Positions 47,162-55,676 of a stretch of 64,000 nt of DNA are shown in pieces; position 1 is the stretch's first letter, and every line of letters starts with the position of its first letter. A program made the translations under genes and the position numbers. This DNA is from an uncultured Granulosicoccaceae bacterium. GTDB taxonomy: Bacteria; Pseudomonadota; Gammaproteobacteria; Granulosicoccales; Granulosicoccaceae. Below the pieces are notes generated by a model that was not told the DNA's origin, did no database searches, and saw only the letters and a program-made list of their open reading frames with translations. The stretch is from NCBI GenBank assembly GCA_938006335.1, contig CALLMF010000035.1:62001-126000 (forward strand), read 5' to 3'.

Positions 47162-48346
47162 TCAGGCAGCGCGGCGAAGCGTCGTTTGGTCAGTATCCGG
47201 TGACTCGCCACCTGCAGGCTCGGCGCCATCGTGCCCTGTATCGATCAGCGCCGACTCGCGCAGTTCACGCTCGAGAAGATCCGCTTCCTCGCGCTCGGTT
47301 TGCGCCCGGCTCTTGACTGCAGAGCCGACATCCGCGAGCGTATTGGGCATGTCCACGACATGCCAGCTGGATACGGAGCCGGCGGCAGCGGCCCGCTTGT
47401 CGAGGTAGCGACGCCAATGGGCGAGCACCTGATTCTGCAGGTTGTCAAACCAGGGTAGGTCGAGCCCCGGTGACGGGTTGAACGGATTGCCTCGACTGAT
47501 CGTCCACAGCTCGGTGCGCGTGCTCTTGCTGGTGGCCTCGCCACGGCAGTGAAAGCCGTGGGTGTTTGCGATCACCAAGGTGTTTGCAGGTACGGCAAAC
47601 GCCCGCGGTTCCGGGAACCCCATCCGGACCGCGTCATCAGCGGTCAGTCGAAGAGACCCGTTGCCGGAGTACGTGTCTGCGCCCTCACTGATCTGGATGC
47701 TCTTCTGGTACTCCCACCTGAGTCTTGCGAGTGTCAACCGCTGCGAACCCGGGACGTAGGTAAAAGGCCCGTTGCGCTCATCGACGTCGTCCAGGAAGTA
47801 CCAGCTCTTCATGGTCGGATGAAACGTGTCCGAATGGAGGTTCTTCTGAGGGTCCTTGGGCCCATCTACAAACCCGTTCTTGATCGTCTGGATGTAGGCA
47901 ATGGGCCTGACGCGCTTGCCCGCGGCAAACTTAAGCAAGGTTTGCAGGCGACCACCATGCAACACCGAGTCAAACGCGGGCAGTGAGCGCAATACCATCC
48001 GATCGAGCTGGATCCGGTGGGTGAGGGTGTCGCCCTGCACACATTCACGTACCTCGGCATCAGCCGTTGCGGCTTCCTTGCGCAGCGCAGCCACCGTGTC
48101 CGCGTCCAGAAAATTCTCGACCAGCATGTAGCCATTGCGATGCCAGCAATCACGCAGTCCCGCATCGACCCCACGTGACAGCAAGCGCATTCGCAGGCCC
48201 ATGATTGCATGCGCCACCACCATGCGTGCCACGTGCAGACCGAGGCGGTTGGCCAGACGGCTACCGATCAGCGGATTGCGCGAAAATGACTTGGACTGGG
48301 TAAACAGCTGAATCACCCAAACGGGTGTCAGGAGTAGTTTTTTCAT
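47162..48346 (-). CDS. PhyH-family Fe(II)/2-oxoglutarate dioxygenase
   Basis: About 394 residues from ATG 48346 (ATG at 48373 would add nine). The iron site is His171-x-Asp173 (NLHSDTFHP) with distal His266 (HGFHCRG), and an arginine 10 residues further on (TRTEL) could bind 2-oxoglutarate. A GPFTYVPGSQ stretch is typical of phytanoyl-CoA dioxygenase relatives. The N-terminus is hydrophobic (LLLTPVWVIQLF) and basic, suggesting membrane contact. It converges with the GGDEF-EAL gene and diverges from the hybrid kinase. Whether it serves the polyene cluster is unknown. Confidence 0.78.
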   Translation of the reverse strand: MKKLLLTPVWVIQLFTQSKSFSRNPLIGSRLANRLGLHVARMVVAHAIMGLRMRLLSRGVDAGLRDCWHRNGYMLVENFLDADTVAALRKEAATADAEVRECVQGDTLTHRIQLDRMVLRSLPAFDSVLHGGRLQTLLKFAAGKRVRPIAYIQTIKNGFVDGPKDPQKNLHSDTFHPTMKSWYFLDDVDERNGPFTYVPGSQRLTLARLRWEYQKSIQISEGADTYSGNGSLRLTADDAVRMGFPEPRAFAVPANTLVIANTHGFHCRGEATSKSTRTELWTISRGNPFNPSPGLDLPWFDNLQNQVLAHWRRYLDKRAAAAGSVSSWHVVDMPNTLADVGSAVKSRAQTEREEADLLERELRESALIDTGHDGAEPAGGESPDTDQTTLRRAA

Positions 48347-48525
48347 GATGCGGTCCCGCGTGGCATGACCCACTCAAGCAAGCCATGTGCCTTCCCTGCA
48401 TCCTCCATTCCCTGATCAATGAGCGAGTCAGCGCCTGAGCCGATATCGGTTGGCGTAGAATCATGCTGGCCACGGCGCCGTTGCCAGCCCTTGGCGATCG
48501 CCCGCCAAAAACGATACAGGTGCCC

Positions 48526-50349
48526 ATGTCTGCTGCCGATCAGGTCGGTTCGGAGTCGAAAACGCGGCGCCAGGCAATCGAAATTGCCCAGATCGAGCTG
48601 TTCTGCAAGAACCTTCCCGGCATCATCGTGGGCTCGGGGATTGCTGCACTTGTCATGGTCTTTGCGACGAGCGCTACGCTTTCGCTGAACGTTCGTATCG
48701 GCTGGTTCCTGCTGGTCATGGTGCTCTCTATCGTGCGATTGCGTCACCTCGCGGGCTTGCGCGCGCGGCCGGTCACGGCGGCCACGCTCAAACGCCGGCA
48801 GTTCGAACTCACCTTGTTTTCGGCACTGGCAGCGCTGAGCTGGGGCGTCCTCGGATTCATTGCGCTGACGCCTGATTCCCTGATGCAGTCGGTCGTAGTG
48901 ATCACGATGATCACCGCCATGGTCGCCAGCGGCTCGGCCCTGATCTCGCACCTGTCAGTCACCTACGTCACATTCGTGCTGCTGATCCTTGGGCCCGTCG
49001 TTGCTCGCTGCCTGATGCTCGGAGGTCGGGAGTTCACGCTGATGGGGCTGTTACTCCTGATATTCATGGCGGTCTCCTGGTTTACCTCGCGCGCCAGCGC
49101 CGAGAACGTGGTGGGATTCATCAAGGCCCGATTCGACAATCTCGATCAGTACACCGAGCTTCTGGATGAAAAATACAAGGTGGACGAAGGGCGCGAGCGA
49201 GCTGAAGCGGCCAATGCCGCCAAATCGCAGTTCTTGAGCTCCGCCAGTCACGACTTGCGACAGCCGTTGCATTCGCTGCGCCTGTTCTCGGCCACCTTGC
49301 AATCCAGGTTGAGCGCACGGATGTCGCCTGCGGTTGATGGCGAAGACGATGAACTCGTCGAAGATCACCGCTTGGTCACACGCATCGATGAGTCCGTTAC
49401 CGCACTGGAGGAACTGTTTGAAGGAATACTCGATTTATCCAGACTTGATGCCGGCACCGTAGACGCAAAGATCGAGGATGTATCGCTCGCACCGATCTTC
49501 GAGCATCTGAAACTGGCGCACGCGCCAGCGGCCATCGTCAAGGGCGTGAGCTGGCATGACAATGCCAACGACGCCGTTGTGCGCACGGATCCGGTAATGC
49601 TCGAAAGATTGCTGACCAACCTTGTATCCAACGCGTTGCGCTACACACGATCAGGAGCCATTCACCTGCGCGCGGAAACCCACAATGAACGCGTATCGAT
49701 ACGTGTGATTGACACAGGCATCGGTATTCCGAAGGCCGAACACGCGCGCATATTCCAGGAGTTCGTACAGCTCGACAATCCTGAGCGTGATCGGCAGAAG
49801 GGCATCGGACTCGGTTTGTCCATCGTCAAGCGGCTGGCGAGTCTGCTGAGAGCCAATGTGCGCATCGAATCCAACGCGACCGGAGCGGGCACCTGCTTCG
49901 TCGTGGATGTCGCCGCTGGGGATGCCAACAAAGTCGCGCCCGTGTCCGACGCCAAATCATCGAACAAGGAATCGCTCGCAGGACTTTTCATACTCGTCAT
50001 TGACGATGACGAATCTGCCCGTCTTGCGATGGAAGCGTTGATGCACAACTGGGATTGCACCGTCATGGTCGCGAGCTCGGCCGATGAAGCGGTGCAAGCC
50101 CTCGAGGAAATCAACGAGACGCCGGATATCATCATCAGTGACTATCGTCTGCGTGCTGGTGAGACCGGAACGCAGGCGATTGCCAAGGTTTGCGCGCAGA
50201 CGCAGACGAAGCTGCCCGCACTGCTGATCACCGGCGATGTCGACGCTCACCGTTTGCGTGATATCAACGAGTCCGGTTTACCGGTATTGCACAAGCCCTG
50301 CAGGCCAGCAGAACTGAAGAGCCGAATCTGCGACCTGACAAACCGGTAG
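48526..50349 (+). CDS. Hybrid sensor histidine kinase with receiver domain, second copy
   Basis: About 607 residues from ATG 48526, preferred because AGGTG is just upstream; ATG at 48463 is an alternative. Five to six membrane segments fill the first 190 residues and no periplasmic sensor is apparent. HisKA has His242 (ASHDLRQPL). The HATPase domain has NLVSNALRY, DTGIGIP and GLGLSIVKR. The C-terminal receiver has IIISDYRLR. It resembles the kinase at 19693-21648 in its catalytic part. It lies 187 bases ahead of the sulfonate operon, but there is no gene evidence that it controls it. Confidence 0.9.
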   Translation: MSAADQVGSESKTRRQAIEIAQIELFCKNLPGIIVGSGIAALVMVFATSATLSLNVRIGWFLLVMVLSIVRLRHLAGLRARPVTAATLKRRQFELTLFSALAALSWGVLGFIALTPDSLMQSVVVITMITAMVASGSALISHLSVTYVTFVLLILGPVVARCLMLGGREFTLMGLLLLIFMAVSWFTSRASAENVVGFIKARFDNLDQYTELLDEKYKVDEGRERAEAANAAKSQFLSSASHDLRQPLHSLRLFSATLQSRLSARMSPAVDGEDDELVEDHRLVTRIDESVTALEELFEGILDLSRLDAGTVDAKIEDVSLAPIFEHLKLAHAPAAIVKGVSWHDNANDAVVRTDPVMLERLLTNLVSNALRYTRSGAIHLRAETHNERVSIRVIDTGIGIPKAEHARIFQEFVQLDNPERDRQKGIGLGLSIVKRLASLLRANVRIESNATGAGTCFVVDVAAGDANKVAPVSDAKSSNKESLAGLFILVIDDDESARLAMEALMHNWDCTVMVASSADEAVQALEEINETPDIIISDYRLRAGETGTQAIAKVCAQTQTKLPALLITGDVDAHRLRDINESGLPVLHKPCRPAELKSRICDLTNR

Positions 50350-50424
50350 GCGAGGGGGGCTCCGGAGCGCCTCGGAACACGCAGATTCACCCTCTGCCCG
50401 TGCAACTGACACAAATTGTAGCGG

Positions 50425-50437
50425 GTGTTGTAAACAC
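50425..50437. promoter_or_regulatory. Palindrome upstream of comD (possible operator)
   Basis: GTGTT-gta-AACAC is a perfect 5-bp inverted repeat with a three-base centre, about 100 bases before the comD start. Its shape is compatible with a GntR-type operator. No such regulator gene is in the window, so the assignment is a guess. Confidence 0.3.
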
Positions 50438-50462
50438 AGACACTTAGCGCAGACAATCGCAC

Positions 50463-50494
50463 CCTTTCAGTCGCAATTGTCGATTGCGGAAAGG
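50463..50494. promoter_or_regulatory. Long inverted repeat 40 bases before comD
   Basis: CCTTTC-(AGT)-CGCAAT (50463-50477) pairs with ATTGCGGAAAGG (50483-50494) around a five-base loop, giving 12 base pairs with a three-base bulge. No T-run follows, so a terminator for the upstream kinase gene is unlikely. A regulator site or leader-RNA structure for the sulfonate operon fits better. Confidence 0.4.
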
Positions 50495-50536
50495 CCATGA
50501 GACAGCAATAATGCAGCACACCTTGAGGAGCTTGCC

Positions 50537-51034
50537 TTGACTATTCACGATCGACTCGTCGACGATTTTGTTGCCAACAAGGTCGAGTTCATAACGACCG
50601 TACCTTGCAAACAGCTGGGCGGTGTCATCGAAGCTGTAGACAAGCACGACAGCATCATGCATGTGCCGTGCAACAAGGAAGATGAGGGTATCGGCCTGTG
50701 CGCAGGCGCGCACATGGGCGGCAAACGATCCGCCATCATCATGCAGAACACGGCCATCGGCGTGGTGGTGAACACGCTTGTCACGCTCACTCAGTACTAC
50801 CGCCTCCCGCTACCCATGCTGATCAGCTATCGCGGCGAACTCGGTGAGCCGGTCGCCTGCCAGGTCGAGATGGCCGTTCATACCAAGGCGCTGCTTTCGC
50901 AGCTCAACATCCCGACCTACCACTTCCATCAGGAAGAGGACGCCGCCGAGTTTGGCGCGATCCTGAGCCACACCTACATGTGCAACAAGCCGGTCGCGAT
51001 ATTGACCGATGCGACCTTCTGGAAGGGGTACTGA
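50537..51034 (+). CDS. comD: Sulfopyruvate decarboxylase subunit alpha
   Basis: A 165-residue protein matching the pyrimidine-binding half of ThDP enzymes as split in ComD. TVPCKQLGG, PCNKEDEGIGLCAGAHMGGK (with the activating glutamate) and QNTAIGVVVNTL are visible. With ComE it decarboxylates 3-sulfopyruvate to sulfoacetaldehyde. The start is TTG at 50537 with GAGGAG six bases before it. In methanogens ComDE belongs to coenzyme M synthesis; in this bacterium the neighbours point to sulfonate catabolism. Confidence 0.9.
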   Translation: MTIHDRLVDDFVANKVEFITTVPCKQLGGVIEAVDKHDSIMHVPCNKEDEGIGLCAGAHMGGKRSAIIMQNTAIGVVVNTLVTLTQYYRLPLPMLISYRGELGEPVACQVEMAVHTKALLSQLNIPTYHFHQEEDAAEFGAILSHTYMCNKPVAILTDATFWKGY

Positions 51035-51037
51035 GTC

Positions 51038-51601
51038 ATGGTCCGATCTGAAATTCTCGAGCTGCTGGTACCGGTCTTGCGCGACCAGTTGATCGTATGC
51101 AACATCGGCTTGCCGAGTCAGGAGTTGCACAAGACCCTCGACCAGCCAAGCAACTTCTACATGCTCGGCACCATGGGACTGGCGTCGTCCATCGGATTGG
51201 GTGTTGCCCTGGCACAGAACCGCAAGGTCATGGCCATCGACGGTGACGGTTCGGTCCTGACCAACCTGGGCACGCTCGCCACCATCGGCAACAACCCCAC
51301 ACCCAATCTGGTACTGCTGATCATCGACAATGGCAGCTATGGATCCACCGGAGATCAACCGACCTATGCGGGCGGCAAGACGTCTCTGACCGAAGTGGCG
51401 CGCGCCTGTGGCAGTGAGCACGTGGTCGAATGCGGGTCTGATGATGTCGTCGCGGTAGTGACTGCTGCTCTGGCCGCGGATCACGGCACGATCATCGTCT
51501 GCAAGTGCGAGTCCGGCAACGTCAAGGTCCCTGTCATCACCATGGATCCGGTGGTCATCAAGGATCGGTTCATGAAGGCCATCGAAGCAACGCAGGCCTG
51601 A
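51038..51601 (+). CDS. comE: Sulfopyruvate decarboxylase subunit beta
   Basis: A 187-residue protein with the diphosphate-binding half of a ThDP enzyme: GDGSVLTNLGTLATIGNN is the GDG-x(~25)-N metal/ThDP motif, followed by LLIIDNGSYGSTGDQP. It lies three bases after comD and is preceded by AAGGGG. It forms an alpha/beta complex with ComD. Confidence 0.9.
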   Translation: MVRSEILELLVPVLRDQLIVCNIGLPSQELHKTLDQPSNFYMLGTMGLASSIGLGVALAQNRKVMAIDGDGSVLTNLGTLATIGNNPTPNLVLLIIDNGSYGSTGDQPTYAGGKTSLTEVARACGSEHVVECGSDDVVAVVTAALAADHGTIIVCKCESGNVKVPVITMDPVVIKDRFMKAIEATQA

Positions 51602-51613
51602 CTTGCGAGCAGA

Positions 51614-52780
51614 GTGGCGGCAAGCGATATCCATTCAGCCGAGGATGCACGGCGGCTTGCAAAGCGCAAGTTGCCGTGGCTGATCTTCGACTACATCGAC
51701 GGAGCCGCCGGCACCGGGCATGCCGAACAGCGTAACCGGTCGACGCTCGCCGACATACAGCTACAACCGCGCGTTCTCCGAGACGTCGAATTCCGCTCGG
51801 TGAGTCGCGATGTCTTTGGCACCATCTCGGCCTTGCCCTTTGGTATCAGCCCGATGGGCTTGTGCAACCTTGCATGGACAAGCGCGGACCGACTGCTTGC
51901 CGATGCTGCCGCACAGCACTCCATACCGCTCGGCGTATCGACAGCCGCATCCAGTTCGCTGGAGGTGCAGATCCAGCGTGCGCAGGGACATGCGTGGTTT
52001 CAGCTGTACTTCAGCGGTGATATCGATGGCTCGCTACGGCTGGTGGAGCGGGCACGGGTGGCGGGCTACGAGACACTGGTATTGACCGTCGATGTGCCGG
52101 AGGTCGGGCGTCGACCCCGCGAGTTGCGGCGCGGCTTCACGATGCCATTCCGCATCGGGCCGCAGCAATTTCTGGACTTTGCTCTGCACCCGCAGTGGTC
52201 ACTCTCCACACTACGGGGCGGGCGACCGGACCTTGCCAACTTCGGCGGTGAGCACGGAGAGTTCGACCGTACGCGCAGCCGCGCCGGCGCGGACTGGTCC
52301 GTACTCCAGCGACTGCGCGATGCGTGGCCTGGCAAACTGGTGGTAAAGGGTGTGCTCAACACCGACGATGCCCTGCAATTACAGAAAGCCGGGGTCGATG
52401 CCATTCAGGTGTCCAGCCACGGCGGCAGACAACTGGATTCCGCACCACCCCCGATCCTTGCCCTCGGACACATACGGCGCGCCCTCGGGCCCGACTTTCC
52501 CTTGTTCTATGACAGTGGCCTGCGCTGTGGCGAGGACATCGTCAAGGCGTATGCGTTGGGCGCGGATTTCGTCTTCCTCGGGCGACCTCTGTTGTACGCC
52601 ATCGCCGCCGGTCGAGAGCAGGGTTTGAAGAAGCTGCTCGAAACACTCAGCACCGAAACCAGTATTGCGCTCGCACAGCTGGGGCTGACCAGCCTCGATG
52701 ACTGCGGGCCGACTTCCTTGATCGCCGACAGCGTGACCGCAACCGGCGCACCAGCAACACCACCGAGAATCACCCCATGA
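51614..52780 (+). CDS. FMN-dependent alpha-hydroxyacid dehydrogenase, candidate sulfolactate-oxidising enzyme
   Basis: A 388-residue TIM-barrel enzyme of the lactate/glycolate oxidase family from GTG 51614. FDYIDGAAG begins the domain, SPMGLCNLAW and FQLYFSGD line the FMN site, and SSHGGRQLDSAP carries the catalytic histidine and arginine. The end shows DSGLRCGEDIVKAYALGADFVFLGRPLLYA. Family members oxidise 2-hydroxyacids to 2-oxoacids. Placed between comDE and hpsN, it is the obvious candidate to turn sulfolactate into sulfopyruvate, which is done in other bacteria by NAD-dependent ComC/SlcC or by SlcD. Confidence 0.82.
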   Translation: MAASDIHSAEDARRLAKRKLPWLIFDYIDGAAGTGHAEQRNRSTLADIQLQPRVLRDVEFRSVSRDVFGTISALPFGISPMGLCNLAWTSADRLLADAAAQHSIPLGVSTAASSSLEVQIQRAQGHAWFQLYFSGDIDGSLRLVERARVAGYETLVLTVDVPEVGRRPRELRRGFTMPFRIGPQQFLDFALHPQWSLSTLRGGRPDLANFGGEHGEFDRTRSRAGADWSVLQRLRDAWPGKLVVKGVLNTDDALQLQKAGVDAIQVSSHGGRQLDSAPPPILALGHIRRALGPDFPLFYDSGLRCGEDIVKAYALGADFVFLGRPLLYAIAAGREQGLKKLLETLSTETSIALAQLGLTSLDDCGPTSLIADSVTATGAPATPPRITP

Positions 52781-54099
52781 ATTCAACTGCTTCGCCCATC
52801 GCTCGCGAATACCTCAAGCAAGCCGCGCTGACTGCAGCAAGCGACGCTGCTGACGTTCGCAACACCGTGCAGTCGATCCTCGATGAGATCGAGACTGGCG
52901 GTGAGGAAGCCGCCAGGAGATACGCAGAAAAGTTCGACAAGTACAGTGGAAACATCGTACTCACCCGCGATGAAATCGACGCTGCCAGTGCGCGGGTCTC
53001 CCCCAAACTCAAGAGTGATATCGCGTTCGCCCACGACAATGTGCGTCGCTTTGCCGAGGCCCAGAAGTCGTCGATGGCAGATCTCGACATGGCCGTACTC
53101 CCGGGCTACACGCTGGGCCAGAAATGCGTTCCCTGCAATGCCGCAGGCTGCTATGTACCCGGCGGGCGCTACAGCCACGTTGCCAGTGCGATCATGACGG
53201 TCACCACTGCCAAGGTCGCAGGCGTCAGCCACATCGTTGCCTGCTCGCCACCACGACCGGATGCTGGAATCAACGATGCGATTGCCTACGCGGCCGATCT
53301 GTGTGGAGCGGACTCCATCCTTGCCATGGGCGGCGTACAGGGAATTGCGGCAATGACCTTCGGGCTGTTCGGTCTGCCAAAGTCGGACATTCTTGTCGGG
53401 CCGGGCAACCAGTTTGTGGCCGAGGCCAAGCGCATCCTGTACGGGCGCGTGGGCATCGACATGTTTGCAGGCCCCACCGACAGCCTGATCCTCGCCGATA
53501 CCAACGCCGATGCAGAGATCGTCGCCGTCGACCTCGTCAGCCAGGCAGAGCACGGCTACAACTCACCGGTATGGTTGGTCACCGATAGCCGCGAGCTCGC
53601 GCAGAAGGTGATGGACCGCGTACCGGAGTTGATCGCCGACTTGCCGGAAACCAATCGCGTCAACGCCGAAGCCGCCTGGCGCGACTACGCCGAGGTCATC
53701 CTGTGTGCCGATCGCGAAGCGATGGCGGCCACCAGCGACGAATACGCCCCGGAACACTTGAGCGTGCAGGCCGACGATCTCGACTGGTGGCTGGACCGCC
53801 TGACGTGCTACGGGTCGCTGTTCCTCGGTGAGGAGACCACCGTGTCGTATGGCGACAAGGCGGCAGGTACCAACCACGTATTGCCGACCTCACGTGCAGC
53901 GAACTACTCGGGCGGGCTTTCCGTGCACAAGTTCATGAAGGTGATCACGTGGCAGCGCGCCAGTCGGGATGCCTCTCGGCCCGTGGCGGAAGCCACCGCC
54001 AGGATCTCGCGACTCGAGGGTATGGAGGGCCATGCCCGAGCGGCCGACATCCGTCTGGGCAAGTACTTCCCGGATACCACCTTCGATCTGGAAGCCTGA
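52777..54099 (+). CDS. hpsN: HpsN-type sulfopropanediol 3-dehydrogenase (HisD family)
   Basis: A 440-residue zinc- and NAD-dependent dehydrogenase of the histidinol dehydrogenase fold. CYVPGGRYSH, VGPGNQFVAEAKR, DMFAGPTDS, Q256-A-E-H259 (the zinc site), EYAPEHL and HVLPTSRAA are conserved. Family members of this branch oxidise 2,3-dihydroxypropane-1-sulfonate in two steps to sulfolactate. A true hisD would normally lie with his genes; here it follows sulfonate genes with a 4-nt overlap, which supports HpsN. Confidence 0.85.
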   Translation: MNSTASPIAREYLKQAALTAASDAADVRNTVQSILDEIETGGEEAARRYAEKFDKYSGNIVLTRDEIDAASARVSPKLKSDIAFAHDNVRRFAEAQKSSMADLDMAVLPGYTLGQKCVPCNAAGCYVPGGRYSHVASAIMTVTTAKVAGVSHIVACSPPRPDAGINDAIAYAADLCGADSILAMGGVQGIAAMTFGLFGLPKSDILVGPGNQFVAEAKRILYGRVGIDMFAGPTDSLILADTNADAEIVAVDLVSQAEHGYNSPVWLVTDSRELAQKVMDRVPELIADLPETNRVNAEAAWRDYAEVILCADREAMAATSDEYAPEHLSVQADDLDWWLDRLTCYGSLFLGEETTVSYGDKAAGTNHVLPTSRAANYSGGLSVHKFMKVITWQRASRDASRPVAEATARISRLEGMEGHARAADIRLGKYFPDTTFDLEA

Positions 54100-54258
54100 C
54101 AGCGTCTCTCGAGACCGCTCCCGGGGGACAGGAGTCGTTGAAGGCGGCCTCAAGCTGACGTTTTGTCAGTCGCTATATGCGCCATAGGGACGATTGGGTG
54201 CGCGTGCGAACCGCCGCGAACACCGTCCAACGTCCGGATGCAGCCACAGGACAAGACG

Positions 54259-55212
54259 ATGACCGACAAGTACCGCCTCGTGACAAGAAGTGATTTCGAT
54301 GGCCTGGTATGCGCGGTGCTCCTCAAGCACCTCGATTTGATCGACGAAATCACCTTCGTGCATCCGAAGGATATGCAGGACGGCAAGATCGAGATCACTA
54401 ATCGCGATATCACCACGAACCTGCCATTCGTGGAAGGCGCGTACAAGGTGTTTGATCACCATGAATCCGAAGCGCAACGCAACGACACCAGCGTCGTCAA
54501 CTACGTGATCGATCCGGAGGCGGATTCGGCCGCACGCATCGTCTGGAAGTACTACGGCGGGCACGCCTCCTTCCCCCCCGAGTGGGATGAAATGATGACG
54601 GCGGTGGACAAGGCAGACTCTGCTCGGTTCACCATCGACGAAGTGCTCGAGCCGCGTCGCTGGGAGCTGTTGAACATGCTCATGGACTCGCGTACCGGCC
54701 TCGGGCGGTTTCGCGAATTCCGGATCTCGAACTATCAGTTGATGATGAATCTCATCGACGCCTGCCGCGAGCAGTCCATCGACGAGATTCTGGCCGTGCC
54801 GGACCTGCGCGAACGTATCGAATTGTTTGATAGCCAGCGCGCCCTGTTTCAGGACCAGCTCAACCGCTGTGCCACCGTGTACGGCAACCTCGTCGTGCTC
54901 GACCTGCGCGACGAGGAAGTGATCTATACCGGCAGCCGCTTCGCGATCTATGCGGCGTTCCCGCAATGCAACATCTCGATCCACCAGATGTGGGGCTTCC
55001 AGAAGCAGAACGTGGTGTACGCGACGGGCAAGTCGATATTCGACCGAAGCTGCACGACCAACATCGGCGAGCTGATGCTCGAATACGGTGGTGGCGGCCA
55101 TGCCGCGGCCGGCACCTGCCAGGTCGACGTGGAAGATGCCGACAAGGTGCTCGATGCACTGATCGATCGCATCAACGTCGATGACGCGGCCGCGATGCGC
55201 CAGGCGAGCTAG
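54259..55212 (+). CDS. DHH-family phosphoesterase
   Basis: A 317-residue protein from ATG 54259, preceded by AGGA. The DHH domain has TRSDFDGLVCA (metal ligands Asp12 and Asp14) and KVFDHHES near 64-70. The C-terminal DHHA1 domain contains EYGGGGHAAAGTCQV. Relatives hydrolyse small nucleic acids (nanoRNase) or cyclic dinucleotide products. It has its own 159-bp upstream gap and is convergent with bamE, 10 bases away. Confidence 0.85.
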   Translation: MTDKYRLVTRSDFDGLVCAVLLKHLDLIDEITFVHPKDMQDGKIEITNRDITTNLPFVEGAYKVFDHHESEAQRNDTSVVNYVIDPEADSAARIVWKYYGGHASFPPEWDEMMTAVDKADSARFTIDEVLEPRRWELLNMLMDSRTGLGRFREFRISNYQLMMNLIDACREQSIDEILAVPDLRERIELFDSQRALFQDQLNRCATVYGNLVVLDLRDEEVIYTGSRFAIYAAFPQCNISIHQMWGFQKQNVVYATGKSIFDRSCTTNIGELMLEYGGGGHAAAGTCQVDVEDADKVLDALIDRINVDDAAAMRQAS

Positions 55213-55222
55213 TGGCCGCGCC

Positions 55223-55657
55223 TCAGCCCTGATCCCGCTCGGGTGAGAAGAACTCCCACCACCGCCGCTGCGGCGGCAACTCACCACTGACCGAGTCGGA
55301 ATTGTCCTCGATGCGGGACACGACTTCGCCATCGAAGTAGACGGTCACGCGGCGCGCCGGTATCGGAGACCCTGCCGGGCCCCGTGTAAATACGTAATCC
55401 CAGCGGTCCGCGCTAAACGGCGAATCGGTGATGGGCGATCCCAACACCGTGCGCACCTGTTCACGCGGCATCCCGGTCTTCACGTCACCGACACGTGCCG
55501 GGTCAACCAGATTGCCCTGCTGAATGGTGATGCGGTGTGGCGCAGGTAACCACCAAGGGTCTCCGGCGCAGCCGGATACCGCCAGGGTCAACAGCACAAC
55601 CCCCAGAGCGCGGCGAGAGCAGGCACCCAACGGTGCAACGGTGTAGTTCAAAGCCAT
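55223..55657 (-). CDS. bamE: Outer-membrane protein assembly factor BamE
   Basis: A 144-residue lipoprotein with lipobox VSGC near residue 26. The mature part has QGNLVDPARVGDVKTGMPREQVRTVLGSP and a final RWDYVFTR, then VTVYFDGEVVSRIED, the SmpA/OmlA pattern. It is part of the Bam complex that inserts beta barrels in the outer membrane. ATG at 55657 places the signal peptide correctly; readings from 55816 run into recN. Confidence 0.93.
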   Translation of the reverse strand: MALNYTVAPLGACSRRALGVVLLTLAVSGCAGDPWWLPAPHRITIQQGNLVDPARVGDVKTGMPREQVRTVLGSPITDSPFSADRWDYVFTRGPAGSPIPARRVTVYFDGEVVSRIEDNSDSVSGELPPQRRWWEFFSPERDQG

Positions 55658-55676
55658 GATAGGGAGTATGGCTGAT

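Noticed and set aside
52777-54099. Histidinol dehydrogenase (hisD)
   Set aside because: The fold is shared, but no his gene is near and the gene overlaps a sulfonate operon, so HpsN is the better reading.
54100-54258. Possible terminator or promoter between hpsN and the DHH gene
   Set aside because: Only short hairpins (for example CTGAC-gtttt-GTCAG at 54155-54169) without a T-run or convincing -35/-10 pair.
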